Assembly: GCA_003339415.1 (NCBI GenBank)
Contig: PDHQ01000023.1
Span: 230,868 to 294,867 of the forward strand
Reading direction: 5' to 3'
Source: Ophiocordyceps camponoti-saundersi (nom. inval.)
Lineage: Eukaryota > Ascomycota > Sordariomycetes > Hypocreales > Ophiocordycipitaceae
DNA: 64,000 nt
Made by a program: the position numbers and the translations under genes. The notes beneath the pieces are model-generated. The model worked only from the letters and a program-made list of their open reading frames with translations, had not been told where the DNA came from and searched no databases. Of this stretch, positions 21,062 to 32,431 are shown in pieces. Every line of letters begins with the position of its first letter. The stretch's first letter is position 1.

Positions 21062-23454
21062 ATGTCGTTCGAGGAGCAGCTCAAGAAGATCTCGCGACAG
21101 ACTTCTTGGGAGACTTTCTCGGCTGCTGCTCATCGGGAGCTGGCGCCGCAGTTTGCCTCGCAGCTGCAACGGTTGGCTTATAATGACAAGTATGTCGTTC
21201 ACTTTGACTTCTCCGACGTCGGTAAGCAACAGCTCGCTTTTCAAAGTTCTGCGAGTCATAGTGGTTGACAACGACGATGTAGATGCCGATACCGCTGTCG
21301 AGGACTTCGTTGGCCTTCTCAACCATCTCGAGGGCATCGGGCTTCATACCGAAGTGAGAGCCGGCCACGATCAATCTCTTCTGCTCTTCGTCAAGGCTCC
21401 GCGCGAAATACTAGGCAATGCCGTCTTCAAGTCGAGGTGAGGCCGAGCTTCCTCTTCGTCGAATCGGCCAGCTAACGATAACTCGACAGGGTGAGAGATT
21501 GGCTCTTCGGCATCGTCTCGACACATCCCGGCGGCGGAGGTGGCCATACGGTTGTCAATGGCAAATACGAGGCTGAAGATCTGCTCTCGATGCATCATCT
21601 GTTAAGCTGGCCAAAGGAAATGGGCGGTGCTGGCATAACGCCCGGATACGGCCGCTTCGAGAACATCCGCGCCATCTTCCCACTGCATAACCCCCGTACC
21701 AGCCAATCGCTCCTCAAACATCTCAGTAAGAAGCTCATCCTTCGAGACGACGACTTCGACAAGATCCGGGACATGCTTGGTCCGAAGACGGCCTTCTACT
21801 TTGCCTTTACGCAGACGTACATCCTTTTCCTTCACTTCCCGGCAATCACCGGCCTTCTTGCTCGGGCCTTTCTGCCGTCGTACTCGCAGCTTTATACCGT
21901 CGTCACTTGTCTCTGGTGTATCGTCTTCGTCGAGTATTGGAAGCTGAAGCAGCTGGATCTGAGCATGCGATGGCATGTCAAGGGCGTGGGACGCCTGACT
22001 ACGGATCGTCCTCAGTTCTTCTATGATGGCGTCGTCGTTGACGAAGCTGGTCGGACGCGGCATTACTATCCGAAATGGAAGCAAATATCCCGTCGTCTTA
22101 TTCAGGTTCCCTTTATTCTTGTTGCTACCTTGAGCTTAGGGGCTCTCATTGCCATCGTCTTCGCTATAGAGGTTCTCATATCTGAAGCATACGATGGGCC
22201 GTATAAGAGCTATCTGGTACGTCTTGTCCTCGCACCTATATTCCTACCTATACAACTAACCAGTTTCGATAGGAATATCTTCCTACGGCTCTCCTCGCCA
22301 TCGGCTTGCCATACATCAGCAACTTCCTCGAGGGAGCGGCCGAAGCTCTCACCAACTTCGAGAACCACCGGACTGCAGACTCTTACGAGCGTTCTCAAGC
22401 GCAAAAGGTCTTCGTCCTCAACTTTACCACCCACTATCTACCCATCATCTTGACGGCGTTCGTCTACGTCCCCTTCGGAGACTACTTCGTCCCTCATCTA
22501 AAGGGACTCCTTCGCTATGTCCTCGGCGACGTCGCCAAGTTCACCGACATGCCGTTTCATGCCAACCCGGGCCGTCTTCAGCGTGAGGTCATCGCCCTCA
22601 CCGTCACGGGACAGATATCTCACTTTGGTGAGGAGTTTCTGTTTCCTCTCATCAAGCAAAGCATTCGTTCTTGGTATCGGAACTGGCGAACTTCGCCTTC
22701 GGACTCGGCCATGTTGGAACTCATCACTCCGGAGGATCATCCAGAGGAGCAGGCCTTTTTGGCTGCCGCGCGCAGTCAGGCTTCGCTCCCTGCCTACGAC
22801 GTGCAGGCCGACGTCTCCCAGATGACGCTTCAGTTTGGCCATCTCGCCCTGTTCAGCCCCGTCTGGCCACTCATGCCCATCGGCTTCTTGATCAACAACT
22901 GGATCGAGCTGCGATCTGACTTTCTCAAGATCTGCATTGAGCATCAACGGCCGCCGCCACTACGGACGGATGGCATCGGGCCTTGGGTGCAGAACTTGGG
23001 GTTCCTGGCCTGGTTAGGAAGCATCTCTACCGCCGCTATAGCCCATCTCTTCGGACCTAATCTTTTGGGCCTCGATACGACAAAGCCCGGTGGTTGGTGG
23101 ACACTACCCCTGACGATTGTCGTCAGCGAGCACATCTTTTTGGCTGTCAGGGCCATCGTCCAGTCTGTTCTTCACAAGATGGGATCGGAGCAGATTCGCA
23201 AGCAAAGAGACTCGGACTACATAAGACGAAAGAGGTACCTGGAGCAGCTCGAGGCTGAGAAGAGTGAGATGCTGGGACTTGGAGTAGAGCAGAGGGAGCG
23301 GCGCAAGTCCATCTTGATGACGGCTGGTAATACCTTCTGGACGAGACAAGTCGACGACGATAGGAGCAAGGCCGTCGGTATTCAGTTGATTCAAACGCTA
23401 AAGAGGTCAAAGAGTAAAGGGGGAGCGGGTCAGAAAGGGGTGAAGTCGGAGTGA
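21062..23454 (+). CDS. anoctamin / Ist2-like membrane protein
   Basis: Exons are 21062-21221, 21283-21436, 21490-22216 and 22273-23454, 740 aa; introns of 61, 53 and 56 nt. The N-terminal ~150 residues form a cytosolic alpha/beta domain (YVVHFDFSD...). From about residue 200 there is a multi-span membrane region with anoctamin (DUF590/TMEM16) signatures: YFAFTQTYILFL, FVEYWKLKQLDLSMRW, YLPIILTAFVYVPFG, SPVWPLMPIGFLINNWIELRSDF and IVVSEHIFLAVRAIVQS. TMEM16 proteins are ion channels or lipid scramblases. The fungal member Ist2 tethers ER to the plasma membrane through a long basic C-tail. Here the tail after the last span is short, Arg/Lys-rich and partly coiled (RRKRYLEQLEAEKSEM), ending KRSKSKGGAGQKG, so tethering is possible but less certain. 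The ATG at 21062 was chosen because the context and homologous start fit better than the upstream non-ATG frame. Confidence 0.9.
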
Positions 23455-23989
23455 AAAGTCTTTCACCTGGAGATGATCATGGCGATGATTCTACGTTGAC
23501 AAAGCATTTCGGTATAAATTCAGGGCCAAGGCAAGCGTGTCTAGGAAGATTACTCATTGACAGCGAGTTGACTCTAATGGACCATTATATAGACGAGGAA
23601 CGACAAGTCAGGCCTATGCAGATAGAGTATGAGCGATAAATAACACTTGGCAATAGGAGAAGGGAAGCCGGACTGGCTATAACGAAACGCTTCGTCTTCA
23701 CTCCTGAGAGAACATCTTATTATTCTACGACGCCATCAAGAGATAAATGTACAAAGGGGAAAACAAAGTGGAGTGTGGCTCGAGACTGTCCTTCTGTGAT
23801 CTTCATGGCTCTTGTAGCCTCTTTCTTGGCTTCAAGATCTGTAGGGGGTAATACCGGATTACCTTATATACAATCATCCCAATCCTCTTCTCGAAACTTC
23901 GTTACCTTCAGTTGACAAGGCCCTGACTATGACTCTTCATTATCCAACGGATTCTAGATCAGCTTCGTCAGTCTGGGTTCATAGATACC
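23455..23989. other. convergent intergenic region
   Basis: This is the 3' region between the anoctamin gene (+) and the secreted repeat protein (-). No gene is seen; it presumably holds both terminators. Confidence 0.5.
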
Positions 23990-26383
23990 CTATCCATAAC
24001 CCTCAGAACCTACCCTTGTCTTACACCAGAGTCTTCTATATCCCCGCCGGCACTTGTTCTGAGCATCAAACTTCTGGCAGCAATCCTGGCCGCTGTAGTA
24101 TCTGGAGAAGTGTTTCCTGCAGATGGCTCTATGTCTAACCCGATCGCCGATGACGAGCTTCCAGCCGTGGACGACGGCCCCCGTGTACTCATCAGCTGTG
24201 CCGCAAAAGGGTGGGCTTCCCTCCCACCGGCAGGCTTCGACGACGGGGGCTGACCAGCTGAAGGAGAGTCCTTCGCTCGTCTTCCAGTTCAGTGTGTCTT
24301 CTTCCACGGCGAGAAACCTGCCGTGTTCATCGTACCAACCTCGTCTCTTACAGTGACTGTCTTCTTCGCTTGGCCTTGTTGCCGTCCATGGTAGGTCATG
24401 GGGATCTTCTGGCCTCGATTCCGAGCTTGAATCCGGTCCCAAAGAGTGATCCGCCGCTTCCCTATCAAACCTTCCTTGACTTGATGGACTGCTCATATCA
24501 TCTGCAACCCTCGAGTTTGATGCTCCGCCTTTTGCCTCGACTTCTTGAACATCTTTCAGGCCAGTCGTCGATTCTGAGTCTCTCTCACGTCTTGAGCTTG
24601 CCGTCTCCGCCAAGACGCTTGCGACATCTAGAACCTTTACAAAGGTCGACTTCATTGAGAAATCCAAGGGCTCTGCTCCTCCAGTCTCAGCTGCAGGTTC
24701 TTCCGGGCTCGTTGTAGGACTTGAGTCTGCTTGTGGTGTATTCGATACTCCATGAGTCGAGTTTAGGTATCTGACATGTCCCAGACTGGTTATAGACCCT
24801 GAATCCTTCGTCGACTTCCGACTGGAGTGCCCCGAGCTGACCCCAGAGCTTGAATTCCTCGCATGACTTTCGGCTTTTACTCCCATATCCGAGTCGCTCA
24901 TGTTCACATCGAGGCTCGAGAACTCTGCAGAGGCTGGGGTTCCTGCTGTCGCATCATCGTCGCTGGTAGGCGCTTCAGTGATCGGCTCTTCTAAGTCGAC
25001 AGGATTTGCTTCCTCGTCTCCTATTTGGATCTCTTCATCATCAAGCGTGCCCTCCTCATACATAGGCTCCGTGCCCTCCTCATACACAGGCTCCGTGCCC
25101 TCCTCATACACAGGCTCCGTGCCCTCTTCATACACAGGCCCCGGCGCTTCGAGTAGATCTGGTGATATACCTGCTGCGGCTCCGGCGACTTCTGGGTTGC
25201 CTGGATACCCTGTATACCCTGGAGATCCGGGATATCCTGGATATCCTGGGTAGCCCGGGTAGCCTGCCACTCCAGGATAGCCTGGGTACCCGGCAACTGC
25301 TGGATAAGCTGCGGCTCCTGGGTAACCCGCGACCCTTGTGTTGCCTGCGGTCAAGGGAGAGCCCGCAACTGAAGAAGAGCCTGCCACTGCTGGAAAACCT
25401 GGATGTCCTTGCATTCCTGGAGCAGCTGCCATTGCTGGGTTTGCAAGACTCGCTGCAACAGCTGCATCGTCGGGTTTGGATTTCCCCGACATGGCTGCGC
25501 CGATTGCGTACCCCATGCCACCTGTGACGAGATTACTGACGCCAAAGCCCAAATTTCCACCGAATCCTTGACTTGCCGATGAACCTATGCTCTTCCAGAA
25601 TCCTGGATTCTCTGAATTTGGCATGCCTGCCGCTTGAGCCGGGCTTCCTGTCTGTCCGAGGACATTCGGGCTGCCGACTGGATAACCTAGTTGTCCTGCA
25701 CCGCCTGGGTGTAACGGATGACCATTGTGGTCTAATGGACCTAGATTGCCTGCCACAGGGCCACGCGAACCTGTTAGGCCTGGGTTTGCCGGGTAACCAT
25801 GCGGATCTGTCGGGGCTGAACTTGCTGGCAACTGGCCAAGTTGACCCTGCTTGGCTGCAAATTGGTGCCCCTGGCTCGCTTGTTGACTGCCTATCGGGTA
25901 TCCTGAGCCGGGTGCATATCCTTGAGCCTGATATGCTCCAGGGGCATGCATCTGATGTGAGCTGCTGACGAGCCCTATATCGTGTAGGTTGCTTGGGCTA
26001 TTTGCGTGCATCGTTGGAGGTGCGTTCGGGCTGACTTTCCACCCTATGTTGGGCGGATGGCCTAGATTCGCCGGATGCATCGCATTCGGATCGTATCCTT
26101 GGCCATACGACGACCGGCCGGCAGAAGGCAAATCAGTCAGCTTGCCTGACAGATCTGAGAAGCCAGCAAACTTTGACTGTTGCTGCCCGATGTTTTGGAA
26201 GCTTCCAGGATTCGGAGGATGAGCGTAGAAATTCCCTCGGCCGACTGATAGCCGTGCCGGAGTGCGACTTATGGCGGAGGATCGAAAGGACGGTCCGATT
26301 CTGGCTAAGAAGCGGCCTATGCTTGCGAGGAAGCCTAGGTTGCCTGGAAGGATTGCCAGGACTAGGAGGCTCGCGAAGCGCAT
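23990..26383 (-). CDS. secreted Gly/Pro/Tyr-rich repeat protein with Cys-rich tail
   Basis: Single exon, 797 aa from the Met at 26383; the frame is open further upstream, but only this Met gives a signal peptide (MRFASLLVLAILPGNLGFLA). Residues ~30-400 are low-complexity, with recurring NPG/HPG/NLG motifs, followed by tandem GYPGYPG steps. An 8-residue EEGTEPVY-type unit is repeated four times. A Ser/Thr/Asp/Glu-rich segment follows. The last ~110 residues look folded, with eight cysteines (SHCKRRGW, VEACRWEG, PFCGTADE, RAICRKHF, GQDCCQKF, NKCRRGYR, LWCKTRV) and many aromatics. That even number fits four disulfides in a secreted domain. It could be a wall or adhesive protein with a binding head, or an effector; no known family is recognised. 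Confidence 0.75.
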   Translation of the reverse strand: MRFASLLVLAILPGNLGFLASIGRFLARIGPSFRSSAISRTPARLSVGRGNFYAHPPNPGSFQNIGQQQSKFAGFSDLSGKLTDLPSAGRSSYGQGYDPNAMHPANLGHPPNIGWKVSPNAPPTMHANSPSNLHDIGLVSSSHQMHAPGAYQAQGYAPGSGYPIGSQQASQGHQFAAKQGQLGQLPASSAPTDPHGYPANPGLTGSRGPVAGNLGPLDHNGHPLHPGGAGQLGYPVGSPNVLGQTGSPAQAAGMPNSENPGFWKSIGSSASQGFGGNLGFGVSNLVTGGMGYAIGAAMSGKSKPDDAAVAASLANPAMAAAPGMQGHPGFPAVAGSSSVAGSPLTAGNTRVAGYPGAAAYPAVAGYPGYPGVAGYPGYPGYPGYPGSPGYTGYPGNPEVAGAAAGISPDLLEAPGPVYEEGTEPVYEEGTEPVYEEGTEPMYEEGTLDDEEIQIGDEEANPVDLEEPITEAPTSDDDATAGTPASAEFSSLDVNMSDSDMGVKAESHARNSSSGVSSGHSSRKSTKDSGSITSLGHVRYLNSTHGVSNTPQADSSPTTSPEEPAAETGGAEPLDFSMKSTFVKVLDVASVLAETASSRRERDSESTTGLKDVQEVEAKGGASNSRVADDMSSPSSQGRFDREAADHSLGPDSSSESRPEDPHDLPWTATRPSEEDSHCKRRGWYDEHGRFLAVEEDTLNWKTSEGLSFSWSAPVVEACRWEGSPPFCGTADEYTGAVVHGWKLVIGDRVRHRAICRKHFSRYYSGQDCCQKFDAQNKCRRGYRRLWCKTRVGSEGYG
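25046..25141 (-). repeat. 24-bp tandem repeat (EEGTEPVY units)
   Basis: Four near-identical 24-base units (plus-strand unit beginning CGTGCCCTCCTCATACA) in frame within the secreted repeat protein. The low divergence implies recent expansion. Confidence 0.85.
25190..25300 (-). repeat. GYPG-encoding short repeats
   Basis: Tandem 9- to 12-base units on the plus strand (CCTGGATAT, CCTGGGTAG types) encode repeated Y-P-G steps of the secreted protein. Confidence 0.7.
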
Positions 26384-27406
26384 CTTGAACGGCTCGGGAC
26401 TCTCTGCTAAAGAGTCAGCCGTCGATCCCAGACTCGAGTTAGGAGGTTTGTGTGACTTACAAGGTAGAAGTGGGAATCTGAAGGAAGAAAAGAGAGACGA
26501 CCTTTTGTGTCCAATATTAAGTAACACACCATACCATGGTGGCAGAATACTAGAGTAGACGCATAAATATCTCAGTCGAAACTCCAACAGGCGGCCGGAG
26601 AAGAAGGGACCAGGCCTTAGCAATCTATGAAGATTACAGCCCCTCAGCTTGTAAATTGGCTATTTGTCCGCTTGCTACTGGATGAAGATTTGGACCCAGA
26701 CATGTGCATGTATATAAGTGACAGTCTTCTCTGCCGGTCACCCTGTTGTAAAGTAGCTGATACTTCAATGCTGTTCTTATAACGTGTACATGGTCTCTGT
26801 TAACAAGGAGATTGGTGACCCTGTATCCGTACATACACACATTTCAGTCAGACTGCATGCAGGTAGAAGGACAGTATCAAGCAGGGCAGATCCGCTCCAA
26901 AGTACGCCTTCTAGCCGCAGGTAAATGGCTCGACATTGGCGATGGTTGGCTCCAGAACAAACAGCAAGGCATGCATATGTATGTTGGACGACGACGAGTC
27001 TATCATGCCTATAACATGCCGTTGATGGAAGTGATGTAGCTTCATACCTAGCTCGATGCACAACTTCCCTTTCACCGCTGCTCTCGTCTATTTCCAATAG
27101 TTCCGCACCTGTTTTGCAGCAAGACTCAACTTTCAGTGCCAGCATCCACGAGGGCTTGGAGCCTCGAATTGGTCGGACGTTTGTAAAGTTTCCTCGGCAA
27201 ACTTGGCAGGCCCCTGCCCTTGAGATTACGCCTTCACCACCAGCGATAGCCGCAAGATTCGTCGACGTATTCAAGGAGAATAAGCATCGCGACGTCTTGT
27301 AAGTTGACAAGGCGAAATTGACATACGAAGTTGATCGAGGGGAGCACGTGATTTGATGATGTAACTCTGCCAGTGGCTTGCTGGGGAAGGAGAGGCGAAG
27401 AAGCCC
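26384..27406. other. divergent promoter region
   Basis: About 1 kb between the secreted repeat protein (-) and the LTA4 hydrolase gene (+). A minus-strand 177-codon ORF (27310-26777) has no domain, has no intron support, and ends inside the shared promoter; I treat it as chance. Confidence 0.45.
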
Positions 27407-29507
27407 GTGACGTCGGATATGTCGAGCCGCAGCCTCTTACGAGGAGGATGCAGGCTTCGTCCTCTTCCATCTTTCTCCGGCTCTAGTCCGTTCTTTATCA
27501 GGGTCTCTATAGCTTCTCGTCTCTTCACTATGGCGCATCGCGATCCCACGACGGTGTCCAACTACGAGGCTTGGCGCACGCGCCACACCACTGTCGAATT
27601 CGCACTCGACTTCGACGCCAAACGCCTTAGAGGATCCGTCCTACTGCAGCTGCAGAGTCAGACGGGACGTAAAAGCAGCGAAATCATCCTCGATACTCGC
27701 TTTGTCACCGTCTCGTCCGTCCGAATCGACGCAACCCCCGCGGCGTGGGAGCTGAAGCCCCATTCTCAACCCCTTGGCGCCCCGTTACACATCGCCGTGC
27801 CCGATGGAGCCTCCAAGGGCGATTCGATCAATGTCTACATTGATCTGGAAACGACGGAACGATGCACTGCTCTGCAGTGGCTGACGCCTGCTCAGACGTC
27901 CAGCAAAAAGTATCCCTACGTCTTCTCGCAGTGCCAGGCAATCAACGCGAGGTCCATCTTCCCTTGCCAGGACACGCCCGATGTCAAGTCCACGTATACC
28001 TTCAAGCTTACGTCCATACTCCCCGTCGTCGCCAGCGGCGTCGCCGTGAGTCCAGGTGCCGCTTCTCCAGGTGTTGAGACGGTCTATCATTTCGAGCAGA
28101 AGGTCCCCATCCCTTCCTATTTGTTCGCCCTCGCCTCAGGCGACATCGCTACGGCGCCGATTGGCCCTCGCAGTCTCGTCGCCACCGGTCCAAATGAACT
28201 GGCCGACTGCAAGTGGGAGCTTGAGCAAGACATGGAGAAGTTCATGGACGTTGCTGAAAAGCTCGTATTTCCCTACAAATGGGGGCAATACAACGTCTTG
28301 GTGCTTCCTCCTAGCTTTCCCTATGGCGGTAAGTGCCTTTTTCAGACTCATGAGCTGTCGTCTGACGACGCCTAACAGGCATGGAAAATCCCATCTACAC
28401 ATTCGCTACACCAACCATCATCAGCGGTGACCGTCAGAACGTCGACGTCATCGCTCACGAGCTCAGTCACAGCTGGAGCGGGAATCTTGTGACCAATTCC
28501 AGCTGGGAGCATTTGTGAGTATTTTGATGCCTCAGTCCGCTTGCATTCTATAGCTCACGACGCGTAGCTGGCTGAACGAAGGATGGACGGTCTACCTAGA
28601 GCGTCGGATCCTGGGTGAGATGCACGGTTACGCCCAGTTCGATTTTTCGGCAATCATTGGTTGGAAGGGCCTTGAGGATGCAGTTGAGATGTTTGGCCGA
28701 GATCATGAATACACCAAGCTGGTCATTAGCCACAACAATGTTGACCCGGAGGATGTCTACAGTCAGGTCGCCTACGAGAAGGGTTTTCACTTCCTTTATG
28801 AGCTGGAACGACTGGTTGGCCGGCAGAACTTTGACAAGTTCATTCCTCACTACTTTACCAAATGGTCGGAAAAGTCGCTCGACTCTTTTGAATTCCGTGA
28901 CACTTTTGTACAGTTCTTCACCGACTTGGGCGACGATGATATCACGAAAAAGGTCGACGCGATCGATTGGGAGGCCAAGTTCTTCACCCCGGACCTACCC
29001 CCGAAGCCGGATTTTGACACTTCCATGGTCACAGCATGCTATGACTTGGCCAAGAAATGGGGGGATGACGTGAGTTGCGGCGACCAGATTTGATGAGTTG
29101 TTTCTCTGACAATAAAATGGCAGTCATTTGAGCCCAAGGCAAAGGACGTCGAAGACCTGACGGCCAACCAGAAGCTCGTTTTCCTCGATAACGTGCAGCA
29201 AGCGGCGCCCCTGAGCCCGGAGCGAGCCCAGCTCTTGGGCAAGGTTTACGATTTCATCACGACGAAGAATGCCGAGCTCAAGACGGCCTACTATCTTGTG
29301 GCTCTCAAGGCTCGCGATCCCACCTGCGTGTACGGAGTGGCCGAGCTACTAGGGGCAGTCGGCCGGATGAAGTTTGTGCGACCGCTGTTCCGAGAGCTGA
29401 ACAAGTTTAAGAGACAATTTGCGCTGGACACTTTCGCGAGGAACAAGAACTTTTATCACCCCATCTGCAGGGGGATGGTGGAAAAGGACTTGGGCATTAA
29501 GGAGTAG
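27407..29507 (+). CDS. leukotriene A4 hydrolase / aminopeptidase (M1 family)
   Basis: Exons are 27407-28328, 28379-28514, 28568-29069 and 29124-29507, 647 aa from the first ATG, or 606 aa from the ATG at 27530. Introns are 50, 53 and 54 nt. The zinc site is complete: HELSHSW (H334, H338) and WLNEGW (E357), with the exopeptidase GGMENP motif rebuilt across intron 1. The beta-rich N-domain and the C-terminal helical domain ([14 protein letters not shown] onward) match LTA4H-type aminopeptidases, which trim N-terminal residues and have epoxide hydrolase activity. The 41-residue extension before Met 27530 is Arg/Ser-rich and hydrophobic with one acidic residue, like a mitochondrial presequence; use of two starts would give mitochondrial and cytosolic forms (inference). 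The human and yeast enzymes are about 610 and 670 aa. Confidence 0.95.
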
Positions 29508-30059
29508 GGAAGCATCGACTGATGGTTGCTGTAGCTTGTATGTGTGTATACTCCTGCCTACCTAGGTACTCTCATCAGTTCGACTGCATGTACGGAGTAC
29601 GAAGCAAAGGCTTGAAATGGTGCTGAGGCGAGTTTCTCTGTTGAGCTACCTAACTAGACAGACACTCGATCACAGCTAGAACTGTCTGTACTGCATCGCT
29701 AGAGATATCTGTGCCCTTGAATCTGTGTATGATCATAGATGTAGGGTAGGTGGTCAGTTCAGTGCTCCTGTTAGCGGGTACGCAAATATCCATACAGCCT
29801 CTACAGTGAGCTGAAGTATCCTACTATCTATTGCTCTGTTTGGTCATATCCCCGTTGACCTGATAAACTTGCTCAACGACCTTATCGTCATGATGCTCTC
29901 TTGACTGCAGCTTCAACAGGCCCTTTCATAGGAGCTCATAAAGATGCATGTATATGCCTCAGTCAGCTTCTCTTCACCAAGGTGAAACTGCCGTCGTCCT
30001 CGACCAAGTGAGGACACTTCTCGGTTTCCCATCGGCGTTACTTACCGGCACACAATATC
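29508..30059. other. intergenic region, no gene recognised
   Basis: The LTA4H 3' UTR and the Ten1 promoter. The ORF at 29948-30178 reads across the Ten1 start in another frame and is not supported. Confidence 0.5.
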
Positions 30060-30489
30060 ATGTCGCGCGGACCGGTCCCTTCGCGGCTCTGCCTTTTGTC
30101 GTCGTTGCCCGAGCGGCCCGACGGCGAAAAGGTGCGGTTCTTGGGATGGTACGTGTCCTGATCCCCCCTCGCGCATGACTGGACGGGTGATGAGCTTGAC
30201 TGGATAACCAAGGATATGCAGTGTCACGTCCTACTCCCCATCGTCAGCGTCACTGGTGCTCTACCATCTGTGGCCCAGAGACTCAAAGGTGACGGTGTCG
30301 GTCGACGTTCAGCTGGTGCTACAGTCCCTGGGAGAAGAGCTGACGCGTGTGGGCGAGTGGATCAATGTCATTGGATATGTCCGGGGTGGTGGCGGGAATT
30401 CGGCCCGCGTGCAGGCTCTGTTGGTCTGGTCTACGGGGCCGTTGGACATCCAGCGCTATGAGACGAGCTTCGAGCCGGGATCTGGCTGA
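30060..30489 (+). CDS. TEN1: CST complex subunit Ten1 (telomere capping)
   Basis: Exons are 30060-30148 and 30222-30489, 118 aa; the intron is 73 nt with a GTACGT donor and an ATGCAG acceptor. The junction rebuilds VRFLGCVTSYSPSSASLVL, a motif typical of fungal Ten1. The remainder (SVDVQLVLQSL, VGEWINVIGYV, VQALLVWSTGPLDIQRYE) matches the small OB-fold of Ten1. In the CST complex, Ten1 binds Stn1 and protects single-stranded telomeric DNA in the nucleus. The size agrees with fungal Ten1 (about 110-160 aa). It converges on the gene at 30713-31251 with a ~220-base gap. The gene is easily missed because neither exon starts the longest ORF in its frame. Confidence 0.85.
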
Positions 30490-30712
30490 AGCACCGAGGT
30501 CTTGGGAAGCTTTCCACCCCGTCCCTTGTGTTCTGTGGAGATGCCTAAACCGTCTCAACATAAGGGAAGCTATCCAATCGTCTGCCACTTGGCAACGGAC
30601 TAACAACGCAGAGAGGTACGTTGATGCGCCGCGCATGATTCGTTACAATCTGTCGGCACACGCACGCACATACACAGATGTCGTGGCCGCCTGACACGCA
30701 GCACAAGTCACT

Positions 30713-31251
30713 TCACCCATCCGGGGACGTGGTCGACGTTGCTATACCAATGCCGACGGCTTTGGCGCCTGTGGACGCTGGCGGCGGCTGGCTACGGCGT
30801 TTTCGTCCTCCCTGCGAAATGACAATGGGTTGATGCAGCGGCCGCTTCAGCGTCTTGGACGGATTCTCTTTAATCTTGGCCGCAGCCTGTCTCGCCCATA
30901 GCTGTTTTGACTTTCGGCAAATGTCATCAATCTGCTCCTGAAAGTGTACGATCTTGTCAACCGAGAAGAAAAGTAGTACGGAGACAGTGCCACGAGGAGC
31001 TTACATCGGTCAGACAAGCGCCCGGGGTCGAGATCAGAAAGCCGTCCTCTCCCTGCGCGAGACTTGGCGTCAGTAAGGGAGTCCATCCGTCTCCGGGCCT
31101 TCAGAGGGGGGAGAATTCTGGCTACTTGGAGCGTATAAGGCCGGACGGTTGCCTGAGGTCCTAGGTGAAACTGGAGCTCCTGGGTGATGACCTTTTTATG
31201 GATGTCGAGATAAGGGATCCAGTAACGGTTCATGGAGGACGACGACGACAT
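30713..31251 (-). CDS. conserved fungal protein of unknown function
   Basis: Exons (minus) are 31251-31126, 31052-31005 and 30937-30713, 132 aa. All junctions are in phase 0. Intron 1 has a weak GTAGCC donor but a CTTACTGAC branch point; intron 2 has GTAAGC/TTTCAG. The spliced core reads GEDGFLISTPGACLTD then EQIDDICRKSKQLWARQAAA, followed by a basic tail (KRPLHQPIV, GRKRRSQPP). I recognise this core as that of a conserved ascomycete protein, but know no function. The basic tail suggests nuclear location (inference). A second possible start is at Met7 (MNRYW). Confidence 0.75.
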
Positions 31252-32431
31252 GGCGACAGGTACGGTATGCCCTTAGCTTGCTCTCCTACGACCACCGGAA
31301 AGGAGGGAGAGTGACTCGACTATAAAAGACTTGACCGCTCAGTAGGTTGAGAGAGATGCCATATGTGGCCAGATGCATGCATAGAAAGGCCGTCTCATTG
31401 CATGCACAAGCAACCAAACAAGTGAGGCGAGCGAATAGCGAACAGCAGACTAAGGCATTGGGTCGTTCGGTAGGATCCGCCGCCGTCGAGATGGTGCTTT
31501 GGCATGGCGAATAGAAGGGAGACGCGTTGGGCTCTAAGGCCCCAATGGTGCATGTCCCATAGGTGGGAGGAAGAAGACGCTACCGATTCGCGCATTTTTT
31601 GTTTCTTCGCAACAGATGGGGGATTTTTAATTTCATTTCAATATCTTTTTGTCTGTTTGCTTCCCTGTCATTGGAGTTTCCCTTCCTTCTAGAGGTGTGG
31701 TGAAGACGTGTTATATCGTATCTCGTGTGATGTCGAGTTGATAGTGAAGATGGAGAAGAGGTAGGAATCGGGAGTATCCACGGATAGCATGTGGAATGAA
31801 CGCGTCGATAAGCGATAGGCGTCTTCAAGAGCCGATGCCGCGGCTGATAAGCGTCGCGGGGTATCTGTTAGACTTGTTCTTCTGACTCTTGTGAAGGTGG
31901 GTCCCCCGGCTAAGACTCGGAGCGCGGCTCCTCCGTTACTCCGCCCGCGCGCCCTGACAGGCTGCAGGCATTGCCCTCATTCGCCCTGACAGGCATCGTC
32001 CCAGCTTTATGTCTTGGAGGATTCAAGTATTTGTTGACACACACGTTACTCGATCCGGACTCGGGGGGCCGGAGAGGCGCGCCGAATTCCAGCGGGGGAC
32101 GTGGATGTTTCTCAGTTCCACCACGGAGAAGACGACGACGAAGACGAAGCCTGCCGGTTGACCGCAGCCTTGCCATCGTCATCGTTATCACCATCATCAC
32201 CACCGTCATCACCACCGTCATCGTCATCGCCCCGGGCGACGGACGTCGTTTCCTTGACGAAGACGACGACGACGACGGAAAACCACGAAAAACCACGACA
32301 CATGCGACTCCGCTTCAACTTCACCATTCTCCTCATACCCTTCTTCCCTGCGCGACCTTGACATCCACCCGCCGCTCTGCCGGCCGCGGCGCATCGCTCT
32401 CACGCCTTCAACGGACTAGCAGCAAGCAGCC
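31252..32431. other. divergent promoter region upstream of kinesin-3
   Basis: No supported gene. It contains a CTATAAAAG element at about 31321, and trinucleotide-type GAC/ATC/CAT low complexity at 32120-32290 that opens ORFs on both strands (31910-32296, 31971-32534). These reflect composition, not genes. Confidence 0.5.

Noticed and set aside
26777..27310. 177-codon minus-strand ORF between two genes
   Set aside because: Overlaps the LTA4 hydrolase promoter; no family motif, signal peptide or introns; composition fits chance.
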